In this document: one piece after another, positions 1-7,045 of the stretch
Position numbering within the stretch: the stretch's first letter is position 1
Layout: each line of letters begins with the position of its first letter
From: Subtercola sp. Z020
Lineage (GTDB): Bacteria > Actinomycetota > Actinomycetes > Actinomycetales > Microbacteriaceae
Assembly: GCF_002931235.1 (NCBI RefSeq)
Contig: NZ_PSTT01000028.1
Span: 1 to 36,087 of the forward strand
Length of the DNA: 36,087 nt
Reading direction: 5' to 3'
Program-made: the position numbers and the translations under genes
The notes under the pieces: generated by a model
Told to the model about the DNA's origin: nothing
Database searches by the model: none
The model's input: only the letters and a program-made list of their open reading frames with translations

Positions 1-38
1 GATCGGCCCAGCTCCGCCCGGGCGGAGCTGGGCCGATC
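1..38. repeat. Perfect 38-bp palindrome
   Basis: Two 19-base arms (GATCGGCCCAGCTCCGCCC and its exact reverse complement) meet with no spacer. It opens a repeat-rich stretch of about 450 bases that has no convincing gene. Its right arm is the start of the 81-bp repeat described next. It may continue to the left of the window. Confidence 0.85.
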
Positions 39-97
39 TGCCATAAATACGGCCGCGGTTCGGCTGACCTCCGACCGAGTGGGAGGCGGCTGCCCGC
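17..97. repeat. 81-bp direct repeat, copy 1
   Basis: This copy matches 259-339 with about 80% identity by eye. It begins CCCGGGCGGAGCTG and ends GCTGCCCGC. Inside it, GGGCGGAGCTGGGCCGA can pair imperfectly with the later TCGGCTGACCTCCGACCG to form a long hairpin. No gene is visible in 1-448; small open frames here have no start signal or recognisable protein. Confidence 0.75.
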
Positions 98-258
98 GGC
101 CGACCATCGGCCTATAGCCGTACGCTCTGTCCCGAGCGGGATCGCCGCCAAGACACCGCTAGGCCGATCCGACCCGAGTGCGGGCCCGGTTCGCCCGGGA
201 GGTTCCTGACGGCCAGTCCCCACGGTTGCACGTCCCAAAAAAGGCGCCCCGTGCCCCA

Positions 259-339
259 CCCGGACGGAGCTGAGCCGATCTGCCGCGAATACGGCCACGG
301 TTCGGCTGGGCTCCGTCCGAGTGGGAGGAGCCTGCCCGC
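259..339. repeat. 81-bp direct repeat, copy 2
   Basis: Second copy of the repeat at 17-97. Its arms CGGACGGAGCTGAGCCGA and TCGGCTGGGCTCCGTCCG pair with only two mismatches around a loop of about 23 bases. The hairpin is better conserved than the loop between copies, which suggests an RNA or DNA structure, possibly a repeated intergenic element. Confidence 0.75.
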
Positions 340-448
340 CCGCACCCCCGTCACCCACCCCGCTGACACCCGCGCGGCGCGCCCGGTTTGGGGACCGGCG
401 CCAACGTAGGCTAAAGTAGACCGTCGGCCCGAGCTCGGGTACCGCCCT

Positions 449-520
449 TGGGGTATGGTGTAATTGGCAACACGGAAGATTCTGATTCTTTTGTTCTTGG
501 TTCGAGTCCAGGTACCCCAG
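449..520 (+). tRNA. tRNA-Gln (anticodon CTG)
   Basis: The acceptor stem is TGGGGTA paired with TACCCCA and the discriminator base is G520. The anticodon loop TTCTGAT reads CTG (codon CAG). The T arm contains GGTTCGAGTCC. CCA is not encoded in full. The sequence closely resembles bacterial tRNA-Gln. A terminator follows 16 bases later. Confidence 0.95.
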
Positions 521-536
521 CACTGAAAGCACGTCG

Positions 537-564
537 AAGGCCCGGTCCGTCCGGGCCTTTTTTG
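537..564 (+). terminator. Intrinsic terminator of tRNA-Gln
   Basis: The stem AAGGCCCGG / CCGGGCCTT encloses a TCCGT loop and is followed by a run of T. It lies directly after tRNA-Gln and ends just before the promoter of the next gene. Confidence 0.85.
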
Positions 565-583
565 TTGCCCGAACGGGCGTCGG

Positions 584-596
584 TAAGCTGGCAGGG
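584..596 (+). promoter_or_regulatory. -10 element of a probably leaderless transcript
   Basis: TAAGCT at 584-589 ends 7 bases before the ATG at 597. There is no convincing ribosome site, so transcription probably starts at or next to the start codon. The same arrangement precedes about ten other genes here. Confidence 0.5.
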
Positions 597-1256
597 ATGC
601 GACTTCTCCTGATACGACACGGCCAGACGATCGACAATGTGAACGGCGCGATCGGCGCCATCGTTCCGGGCCCGGGCCTGACCCCGCTCGGGCGGGAGCA
701 GGCGGCGGCGATCCCCGCGGCGCTGCAGAGCGAGCGGATCGCGGCGATCTACGTGTCGACGATGCAGCGCACGCACGAGACGGCGGCGCCTCTCGCGGGC
801 GCCCTCGGCCTCGAGCCGCGGGTCGTCGACGGCGTGCAGGAGATCACCTCGGGCGACCTCGAGCAGCGCTCCGACAAGGAGGCGATCGCGTCGTACATGG
901 GCGCGGTGTTCTCGTGGTGGCAGAGCCTCGACGGGCGTGTACCCGGGGGCGAGGACGGGCACGAGTTCTACCGCCGCTTCACTGGCGCCATCGACGAGAT
1001 CGCCGCGGAGCATCCGGAATCCACGGTCGCCGTGTTCAGCCACGGTGCGGCGATCCGCGCGTGGAGTTCGTACGCCGCCGAGAATGTCGACGCCGAGTTC
1101 AGCCGCACGCATCCGCTCGAGAACACGGCGGTCGTGGTGCTGGAGGGCTCGCCCGCAGAGGGGTGGGTCGTGACGCACTGGGCCGGAGAGCCGATCGGCG
1201 GAGCCCAGTTCGAAGACGCCAGCGCGCCCGACCCGACGGCCGAAGCGCTGGGCTGA
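597..1256 (+). CDS. Histidine phosphatase family protein
   Basis: A 219-residue cytoplasmic enzyme of the phosphoglycerate-mutase-like (histidine phosphatase) superfamily. The catalytic RHG signature is at residues 7-10 (LLIRHGQT), and the second active-site histidine lies in FSHGAAIRAW near residue 150, where the family expects it. Members remove phosphate from metabolites or proteins through a phosphohistidine; the substrate here cannot be told. It stands alone after tRNA-Gln. The start at 597 fits the N-terminus of the family (MRLLLIRHG) and the TAAGCT promoter 7 bases upstream. Its last 27 codons and downstream bases are duplicated at 1398-1500, a local duplication that left this gene intact. 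Confidence 0.9.
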   Translation: MRLLLIRHGQTIDNVNGAIGAIVPGPGLTPLGREQAAAIPAALQSERIAAIYVSTMQRTHETAAPLAGALGLEPRVVDGVQEITSGDLEQRSDKEAIASYMGAVFSWWQSLDGRVPGGEDGHEFYRRFTGAIDEIAAEHPESTVAVFSHGAAIRAWSSYAAENVDAEFSRTHPLENTAVVVLEGSPAEGWVVTHWAGEPIGGAQFEDASAPDPTAEALG

Positions 1257-1280
1257 CCGCGGAATCACCGGGCGCGTAGC
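1176..1280. repeat. Source copy of duplicated phosphatase 3' end
   Basis: The last 81 bases of the phosphatase gene and about 24 bases beyond its stop are repeated at 1398-1500 with very few differences. This copy is the functional gene end. Confidence 0.85.
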
Positions 1281-1321
1281 GCAGCGCAGCCAGCCTCCAC
1301 GCAGCGGGAGGTGGTGCCGAA

Positions 1322-1668
1322 GACGGCCGGTGGGACCGGAATGGCGAGGGGAGCCCTGGGCCGCCGACGGCCGTTGGGACCAGAATGGCGACGGGAGCAC
1401 TGGGCCGGAGAGCCGATCGGCGGAGCCTAGTTCGAAGACGCCAGCGCGCCCGACCCGACGGCCGAAGCGCTGGGCTGACCGCGGACTTACCGGGCGTAGC
1501 GCGGCCAGTCTCCTAGCAGTGGCAGGTCGTGCAGAAGACGGCCGCCGGAGTCAGAATGGCGACGGCAGCCCAAGGACCGCCGACGGCCGCTGCGACCAGA
1601 ACGGCGACGGCAGCCCCGGCCGCCGACGGCCGCTGGAACCGGAACGGCGACGGCCGCTCAGGGCCGCG
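1322..1668. repeat. Degenerate 43-45-bp GC-rich tandem repeat
   Basis: Five imperfect units begin near 1322, 1366, 1537, 1582 and 1625. Each starts GACGGCCG and carries GGAATGGCGA or GGAACGGCGA in the middle. Units 2 and 3 are separated by the duplicated phosphatase tail. No gene is supported in 1257-1751; the open frames here lack coding character. Confidence 0.7.
1398..1500. repeat. Duplicate of phosphatase gene 3' end
   Basis: Near-identical to 1176-1280, offset by 222 bases. It includes the terminal GCGCTGGGCTGA of the coding sequence but has no start and is not a gene. One change (CCC to CCT) puts a TAG into the copied frame. The close match suggests a recent duplication. Confidence 0.85.
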
Positions 1669-1751
1669 GGTTCTCAGGCTTAGTTAGGCCAGAACGAAGC
1701 CGGCTGCCTAATCGACCATGAGCGCAAACGTCGCGGCGAACCGCCCGCCGC

Positions 1752-2453
1752 TCAGTACCAACCAGCCGACTCGCTGTGCGCCCAGGCGCCACACGGCGTG
1801 CCGTAGCGGCCCGTGATGTAGCCGAGGCCCCAGGTGATCTGCGTGGCCGGGTTGGTCTCCCAGTCGGCGCCTGCGCTGGCCATCTTGTTGCCGGGGAGCG
1901 CCTGCGGGATGCCCTGCGCACCCGAACCGGCGTTGTAGGCGTTCACTCGCCAGCCCGACTCGCGGTTCCACAGTGAGACGAGGCACGAGAACTGGTCGGA
2001 ACCCATTCCGCGGTCGGAGAGCATCTGCTGCGCGATGGCCTGCGCTGAACCCGCGTTCGGGGTGGCCGCGGCCGGCGGAGTGTAGCTGCCACCCGACGAC
2101 TTCGACGAGGAAGAAGACGACGAGGCAGCGGCCGCGGCGGCGTTTTGGGCGGCGGTCTTCGCAGCGAGTTCGGCGGCGGCCTTGGCTGCCTCAGCGGCCT
2201 TCTGGGCGGCGAGCACAGCGGGGTCGGTCGCGATGTACGCGTCACGCTGCGCAACCACGGCGCCCGCACTTTCGGAGGCGAAACTCTGGCCGACGGCCAT
2301 CGCGTTCTGCGTGGGGGTGAAGGCGAACGAGGCGTTCTTCATGGTGGAGGCGTTTGCGAAGGGAATGGCGACCGTGCCGGCAAGGCCCAGTGCGCAACTG
2401 ACGGCGAGGGCCTGTACCAGGCGACGACGCGCGTTTCCGTTCAGCAAGCTCAT
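1752..2453 (-). CDS. Secreted lysozyme-like (transglycosylase SLT-type) protein
   Basis: About 233 residues, exported, likely acting on cell-wall peptidoglycan. A basic N-terminus (NARRRLVQ) and hydrophobic segment form a signal peptide. An Ala/Lys-rich helical stretch and a Ser-rich linker follow. The C-terminal domain has LWNRESGWRVNAYN with the presumed catalytic Glu near residue 165, then GIPQALPGNKMASAG and WGLGYITGRYGTPCGAW. This is typical of actinobacterial lytic transglycosylase/aggregation-promoting-factor-like proteins. Two cysteines of this domain could form a disulfide. The ATG at 2453 is preferred over one ten codons upstream because GAAGGA lies 7-8 bases before it. It is a single gene. 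Confidence 0.85.
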   Translation of the reverse strand: MSLLNGNARRRLVQALAVSCALGLAGTVAIPFANASTMKNASFAFTPTQNAMAVGQSFASESAGAVVAQRDAYIATDPAVLAAQKAAEAAKAAAELAAKTAAQNAAAAAASSSSSSSKSSGGSYTPPAAATPNAGSAQAIAQQMLSDRGMGSDQFSCLVSLWNRESGWRVNAYNAGSGAQGIPQALPGNKMASAGADWETNPATQITWGLGYITGRYGTPCGAWAHSESAGWY

Positions 2454-2566
2454 CCAGTTGTCCTTCGGTGTTCGGTCGATCACGAATGCGTAACGACCTT
2501 ACCCTGCCTGCGAGCACAACTCAACGGTGGGTGGGATGCTGGGCAGTTGCCGAATGGATGCCGGAC

Positions 2567-3475
2567 TCAGCCTGCAGCTGAAGGTGAGGGTGTGGCGGCG
2601 GGGGTCTGCGGGGCGCTCGGCAGAGCAGTGTGCAGAGCAGTGGGCAGCGCGCTCGGCAGCGGCGTCGCCGTCGGAACGGGAGTCGCACCCGCCTCGCCGA
2701 GCGGATCGGTCGCCGACCCCGGCAGCGCCTCGAGGTAGGTGAGCGTGCCGAGCTGCGCCCCGTACATCGACCGGATCACCATCGTCTTGCCATCGAGCAC
2801 CGCCGACGAGGCGAGGTTCAGCCAGGTGACCACTCCTTCACAGGTGCGCCCCGTGATCGCGAGTTTGCCGAACGAGACGGAGCCGTCTTCGGCGAACCGC
2901 CACGTGGTCGTGAAGTTGTTGCAGCCATCGTTGCCCGACACCGTGCCGTCGTCATTCATCGTGAGCCGCAGCAGGCGCTCGCGGCCCGGTTCGGTGTTCG
3001 TCCACAGGCCCACGACGACGGTCGTGCCGCGCGCGACGGCCTTCTCGGTCGATGCCCGCTTGTGCACCTTCACTAGGTCGCTGCCGTCGTGGCCGACCAG
3101 GGTGAGATCCGTTCCGTCGAAGCGCGCCGACTCCGAGTCGATGAGGTAGAAGGGCAGCTGCTCGCCGTCGCAGTAGATCTGCGTCGTCGGGCCGGCGGTC
3201 GTGGTGAGCACGCCGGCGCTGGTCATCGACCACGTGCCCTCCGCTCCGTTGCAGCCGTCTGAGCCCGTCCAGGTGCCGTCGTGCTCGAAGGTGAGGAACG
3301 GCTGGTCGGGGGAGTTGTAGGTGTCGGCGACGATCCAGGTTCCGGGGAGCGTGCTGGTCGTCGCGGGAGTGTACTGGGGAGCATCCGGAACCGGATCCGC
3401 CGCCACCGAGCACCCCGTCACCGTCAGGGCGACGACGCCCAGAACGGCCAGCGCGAGGGTTCGTAAGGTGGGCAC
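2567..3475 (-). CDS. META domain-containing lipoprotein
   Basis: A putative surface lipoprotein with two META (HslJ-like) domains. The signal peptide ends in VTGC, a lipobox whose Cys (residue 22 from this start) would be lipidated. The first domain carries GSDGCNGAEGTW and the second SGNDGCNNFTTTW, the hallmark DGCN turn of the family; both have a later Cys. The C-terminal 50 residues are a Pro/Ala/Thr-rich tail. In E. coli the HslJ relative affects novobiocin resistance; the role here is unknown. A longer form could start at the GTG at 3508, but TATCGT at 3505-3510 looks like a -10 box, and GGAAGAGAG precedes the GTG at 3475, so I prefer the shorter start. Confidence 0.8.
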   Translation of the reverse strand: MPTLRTLALAVLGVVALTVTGCSVAADPVPDAPQYTPATTSTLPGTWIVADTYNSPDQPFLTFEHDGTWTGSDGCNGAEGTWSMTSAGVLTTTAGPTTQIYCDGEQLPFYLIDSESARFDGTDLTLVGHDGSDLVKVHKRASTEKAVARGTTVVVGLWTNTEPGRERLLRLTMNDDGTVSGNDGCNNFTTTWRFAEDGSVSFGKLAITGRTCEGVVTWLNLASSAVLDGKTMVIRSMYGAQLGTLTYLEALPGSATDPLGEAGATPVPTATPLPSALPTALHTALPSAPQTPAATPSPSAAG

Positions 3476-3599
3476 GGCTCTCTTCCGGTTCGGTGGTGCA
3501 CCCTCCACGATACTGAAGGTGGCTGATGGATGATCGTGCTTGACGAATTCGGTCGCCGCTGGGGCGCGGCGAAGCCGAGCGCCCGAGGCCAGGCGCCCC

Positions 3600-3920
3600 T
3601 CAGTCGAGCGCGATGCCGAGCAGCAGCGCCAGCTGCAGCACGGTCAGCCCGTACGCGATGAAGAAGCCGACGGTGGCGAGGCGGGCTCCGGATGCGCCAG
3701 TCTGCGCGATCTGCCGCAGCGCCAGGTGCGCGAACAGAATGCCGATGGGCGCCGCGAGCACTCCGAACAGCAGCGCCATGCCGGCGAGGAAGCTCGACCC
3801 GGCGTCATCGTCACTCGCCGCGGTGGCGCGCCGCACCTGCCGGAGACCCAGCAGGAACAGCCCGGCCAGCACCACGAGGCAGAGCGCGAACGTGAGGATC
3901 GAGGCGTCGGCGGAGGTCAC
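3600..3920 (-). CDS. Small DUF4190-like membrane protein
   Basis: 106 residues with hydrophobic segments at about 8-27, 43-68 and 82-105. The middle part reads LLFGVLAAPIGILFAHLALRQI followed by RLATVGFFIAYGL. This follows the DUF4190 pattern (hydrophobic helix, IxxGHxAL-type turn, Gly-rich link, second helix), although a first helix and Asp-rich loop precede it. The function of the family is unknown. The start is a GTG. TAGAGT at 3927-3932 lies exactly 6 bases upstream with no ribosome site, so the mRNA is probably leaderless. Confidence 0.65.
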   Translation of the reverse strand: MTSADASILTFALCLVVLAGLFLLGLRQVRRATAASDDDAGSSFLAGMALLFGVLAAPIGILFAHLALRQIAQTGASGARLATVGFFIAYGLTVLQLALLLGIALD

Positions 3921-4012
3921 CCGCGAACTCTAGCGGCCGCGGATGAACGGTCCGAGCATCCGGAGCCGACCGCAGCGGAAGCGCCGGCCCGCCCCAGCGA
4001 CCCAGCCCGCCC

Positions 4013-4669
4013 CTACAGGTCGAGCGAGTCGCCCGCAGCGAGCGGGAAGTACTCGCCGCCGCCCTGCTCCGTCGCCCACTTCAGGCGGTCGCCGCCCATG
4101 CCCTTGCCGGCCGCCGACAGCGTCATGTCGTGCGTCGCGAACGAGCGCTTCGGCGCCACGGCGAGCACGAAGTCCATCGCGTCGCCGATCTTCAGCCACG
4201 GCGCGCCCACGGGGGCCGCCAGCACGTCGACGTCGACGCCCTCCGGAATCGTGTACGAGTCGCCCGGGTAGTAGAGCACGTCGTTGACCAGTACGCCGAC
4301 GTTGTCGATGACCGGCATGGACTCGTGGATCACGGCGTGCTTCGCCCCGAAGAACTTCAGCGTGAAGGGTTCGACGGTGAACTCGTCGCCCGCCTCGACG
4401 ACCGTGATGTCGAACTCCGCCGTCGACCCGGCCGCGGCGACCGCAGCTGCCACGCCCGCGGGCGCGAAGATCGGGATGCCCGGAGACTGTGCCAGCACCC
4501 GGCTGAGCTGCTCGGGAGTCCAGTGGTCGGGGTGCTCGTGGGTCACGACGATCGCGACCGTTCCCGTCGCGTCGGCGAGCGGGGCGGTGAAGGTGCCCGG
4601 GTCGATGACCAGTCTGCGGCCGGACTTCTCGAGAACGAGGGTGGCGTGTTCAAGCTTGGTGAGTCTCAT
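4013..4669 (-). CDS. MBL-fold metallo-hydrolase
   Basis: 218 residues. The metal-binding signature THEHPDHW is near residue 55, later conserved histidines and aspartates lie around KHAVIH and YYPGDSYT, and THDMTLS is near the C-terminus. This is the UlaG/YtnP-like branch of the metallo-beta-lactamase fold; the substrate is unknown. The reading frame is open far upstream, but residues before MRLTKLEHATLVLEKSG are antisense to the next gene and have no family character, so the ATG at 4669 is the start. It is divergent from the lipid kinase at 4791 with 121 bases between them. Confidence 0.88.
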   Translation of the reverse strand: MRLTKLEHATLVLEKSGRRLVIDPGTFTAPLADATGTVAIVVTHEHPDHWTPEQLSRVLAQSPGIPIFAPAGVAAAVAAAGSTAEFDITVVEAGDEFTVEPFTLKFFGAKHAVIHESMPVIDNVGVLVNDVLYYPGDSYTIPEGVDVDVLAAPVGAPWLKIGDAMDFVLAVAPKRSFATHDMTLSAAGKGMGGDRLKWATEQGGGEYFPLAAGDSLDL

Positions 4670-4778
4670 GTCTCTGAGCAAACACCCTCGCGATCGTTGC
4701 TGCAAGTCATCGACACGGGGTGCGGTTCTGGATGCCGCGGCCCGCCGGTCACGCCGCCCCGACCCGCGCGGGGTGGGC

Positions 4779-4790
4779 CATAATCGGAGG
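4779..4790 (+). promoter_or_regulatory. -10 element, leaderless promoter of the lipid kinase
   Basis: CATAAT at 4779-4784 is followed by six bases and the GTG at 4791. GGAGG touches the GTG directly, too close to act as a ribosome site, which supports a transcript beginning at the GTG. Confidence 0.55.
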
Positions 4791-5699
4791 GTGCCCGAAT
4801 CCGCAGCTCGGCGACTCGTGGTCGCGATCAACCCGACCGCATCGTTCGGCCGGACCAGCAGCGTCGGCGCGCAGGTGGTGGAGCGGCTGCGATCGGACGG
4901 GTACGAGGTGAACGAGCTGCGCGCACCCGACTTCGAGGCGCTGAAGGTGGCGGCCCGCGCGGCGCTCGCCGAGCATCCGGACGCCCTCATCGTCGTCGGC
5001 GGCGACGGAATGGTGAGCCTCGGCGTCAACCTCGTGGGCGGCACGTCGACCCCGCTCGGCATCGTGCCGACCGGCACGGGCAACGATTCGGCGCTCGGCC
5101 TCGGCATCCCGTTCGAGTTGCCGGCTGCGCTCGACGCGCTCGCCGCGGCGCTCGCCCGCGGGCCGCGTACGATCGACCTCGGGCACCTCACGCACGCGGG
5201 CGGTGAGCTGTGGTTCGCGTCCGCGCTGTCGGCCGGCTTCGACGCGCGGGTGAACGAGCGGGCGAACCGCATGCGGCGGCCGCGCGGAGCCTCGCGGTAC
5301 ACGATCGCGCTGCTCGTCGAACTGCTTCGGCTGCGGTCGCGCCGCTACGACCTGGTCGTCGACGGCGTGCCGCGCTCGGTCTCGTCGGTGCTGCTGGCCG
5401 TGGCGAACAACTCGTCGATCGGCGGCGGGATGCTGATCGCTCCGGATGCCCGGCTCGACGACGGGGCCCTCGACCTGTTCATCGTGGCTCCCGTGTCGCG
5501 CCTGCGGTTCCTGCGGTTGTTCCCGAAGGTGTTCAAGGGCACGCACGCGGGGGAGTCCATCGTGTCGCTGTCGCGCGTGTCGACGGTGACGGTGGCGGAG
5601 GCGTCGGGCGACATCGTCGCCTACGCCGACGGCGAGCGCGTCGGCCCGCTGCCGGTCACCGTCGCGGTGCGCGCCGGCGCGCTGCGCGTGCTGGCGTAG
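4791..5699 (+). CDS. Diacylglycerol/sphingosine kinase family lipid kinase
   Basis: 302 residues of the DAGK catalytic-domain family (DagK/YegS/LCB5-like), which phosphorylate lipid hydroxyls at the membrane. The nucleotide-binding loop VVGGDGMVS lies near residues 65-75, with Met where most members have Thr, and GIVPTGTGND is near 90-97. The C-terminal beta domain includes NNSSIGGGMLIAPDARLDDGALDLFIV. The start is set by the N-terminal pattern RRLVVAINPTASFG and by the -10 box 6 bases before the GTG. The 3' end overlaps the convergent EVE gene by 79 bases. It could take part in phospholipid recycling or glycolipid synthesis; the substrate is not decided by sequence. Confidence 0.88.
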   Translation: MPESAARRLVVAINPTASFGRTSSVGAQVVERLRSDGYEVNELRAPDFEALKVAARAALAEHPDALIVVGGDGMVSLGVNLVGGTSTPLGIVPTGTGNDSALGLGIPFELPAALDALAAALARGPRTIDLGHLTHAGGELWFASALSAGFDARVNERANRMRRPRGASRYTIALLVELLRLRSRRYDLVVDGVPRSVSSVLLAVANNSSIGGGMLIAPDARLDDGALDLFIVAPVSRLRFLRLFPKVFKGTHAGESIVSLSRVSTVTVAEASGDIVAYADGERVGPLPVTVAVRAGALRVLA

Positions 5700-6238
5700 C
5701 CGCCCGCCGCGGGCGCCGGCGTGGGGGCTACGACAGCGGACTCGGCGCCGAGCGCGCGGGCCAAGGTGCGGAAGTCGGACTCGGGGATGGGGAACAGGCC
5801 GCGGCGGAAGGGGTAGCCCCAGCGGGCCGGGTCCACGATGAACGACAGCTCGGGGGCGAGCGGCTTCGCGGCAACGGGCGTACACGGCGCGAAGCGCATC
5901 GCCAACCGCCAGCGGGGCGCCTCGTCGCCATCGACCGTCACGGGGTACGGCTCGTCGCCCGTGATCTCGCCGATCGCGGTGAATTCCTGCACAGGCGACC
6001 CGCCCGGCCCGAGTTCGGTGCGCGGCGAGTAGAACACGAGCCCGTCGCGCGCCTGCAACCAGCGCAGCCGGGTGTTTGCGCCGTGGTCGGCCTGCGTGAA
6101 TCCGCCGCGTTCGGCGAGTTGCACGTGGTCGAGGCTGACCGTGTTGACCCAGAACTTCTGCTCGCGCGGCCCGTCGGCTGCGGAACGGGCCGACCCTCCC
6201 GGCGAGCGCGAGCCTCCGCCGGGCATCCCGCTCGCCAC
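5621..6238 (-). CDS. EVE domain-containing protein
   Basis: 205 residues. After a Gly/Ser-rich start, the protein shows KFWVNTVSLDHVQLAERGGF, HGANTRLRWLQARDGLVFYS and PRTEL, then QEFTAIGEITG, the typical EVE fold of the PUA-like superfamily. EVE domains bind modified bases in DNA or RNA, and EVE proteins occur near modification-dependent restriction genes. The C-terminal 40 residues are low-complexity and are encoded antisense to the end of the lipid kinase, so they are probably a tail without function. The GTG start is 3 bases after the doxX stop, indicating one operon and translational coupling. The exact start is uncertain because several Met/Val codons precede the domain. Confidence 0.8.
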   Translation of the reverse strand: MASGMPGGGSRSPGGSARSAADGPREQKFWVNTVSLDHVQLAERGGFTQADHGANTRLRWLQARDGLVFYSPRTELGPGGSPVQEFTAIGEITGDEPYPVTVDGDEAPRWRLAMRFAPCTPVAAKPLAPELSFIVDPARWGYPFRRGLFPIPESDFRTLARALGAESAVVAPTPAPAAGGYASTRSAPARTATVTGSGPTRSPSA

Positions 6239-6241
6239 GCG

Positions 6242-6838
6242 CTACAGCGCCTTGTCGGGCGTCGCTTCGGCGGCCGCGTCGTCTGCGGAGTCGAGGGCGG
6301 GGGAGGCGTCCGCGTCGGCCGCGAGGGCCCGGCGCCGGCGCACGACCTGCACGCCGACCGCGACGGGGATTGCGAGCAGCGCGACCACGCGCATCCAGGG
6401 CCGGTTGAAGACGTTGCGGGTCGCAGCGTCGAGGGAGACGGGGCCTGCACCGGTCTGGCTGAACGTGGCCGCGGCGAGGCCGAGCACGGCCGGCAGCTCG
6501 AAGCCGCCCTGGGCGTTGAAGAACCCGTTCGGAACGTGCGTGCTGGCCGCGACACCCATCGTGGTCGCGGCTGCCGCGCCGGCCACGGGGGTGGCGAGTC
6601 CGAGGGCGAGGGCGGCGCCGGCTCCCGCCTCTCCGAGCCCGGCCAGCACGGCGTGCGGCTTGCCGGGGCGGAAGCCCATCGCGTGCATGCCCTTCGCCGT
6701 GCCCTCTACGCCGCCTCCGCCGAACCAGCCGAACAGCTTCTGTGACCCGTGGGCGACGAGCACCGAGCCGAGCGCGACGCGGAACACGGTCGTCCAGACG
6801 ACGGCGGCCGGGGTGGGGCTGGGAGGTGTGGTGCGCAT
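6242..6838 (-). CDS. DoxX family membrane protein
   Basis: 198 residues with four hydrophobic segments. The first helix and following loop carry the DoxX signature VAHGSQKLFGWFGGGGVEGT, then MHAMGFRPGKPHAVLAGLGE. DoxX proteins are small quinone-associated or redox-related membrane proteins; in mycobacteria a relative joins a superoxide-detoxification complex. The C-terminal 30 residues are Asp/Ala-rich and cytosolic. It is upstream of and coupled to the EVE gene. A possible weak ribosome site GAGGAGACC lies just before the ATG. Confidence 0.88.
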   Translation of the reverse strand: MRTTPPSPTPAAVVWTTVFRVALGSVLVAHGSQKLFGWFGGGGVEGTAKGMHAMGFRPGKPHAVLAGLGEAGAGAALALGLATPVAGAAAATTMGVAASTHVPNGFFNAQGGFELPAVLGLAAATFSQTGAGPVSLDAATRNVFNRPWMRVVALLAIPVAVGVQVVRRRRALAADADASPALDSADDAAAEATPDKAL

Positions 6839-6852
6839 CGGGGTCTCCTCGG

Positions 6853-6891
6853 GTCAGGGAATGGATCGGGTCAGGGATGGATCGGGTAAGG
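6853..6891. repeat. Short direct repeat upstream of doxX
   Basis: The unit TGGATCGGGTCAGGG or a close variant occurs about two and a half times. It lies in the 207-base gap between doxX and the MATE gene. The rest of the gap shows no gene. Confidence 0.45.
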
Positions 6892-7045
6892 GCTGGCGGG
6901 CCTCCTTCACGGTACTGCGGATGCCCGTTCCGCACAGCCCCGCCGCCGAGCCTTGTGCGCCCCGGGCCGCGCGGGTACGGCCATCCGCAGCTCGCCTCGC
7001 GCACCGCCGGCGCACGCGTCGCAGCGCCGTGGCGCACCGCCCCCC

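Noticed and set aside
449-520. tRNA-Gln as a phage or island attachment site
   Set aside because: No integrase nearby and no repeat of the tRNA 3' end was noticed elsewhere in the window.
411-1400. Long minus-strand frame of 329 codons opposite the phosphatase
   Set aside because: It is antisense to a clear histidine phosphatase and runs through tRNA-Gln and a terminator. Composition is the Arg/His/Pro-rich type of GC-rich shadow frames.
6839-7045. Gene in the gap between doxX and the MATE gene
   Set aside because: Open frames here are shadows, Pro/Arg-rich and without start signals; only a short direct repeat is visible.
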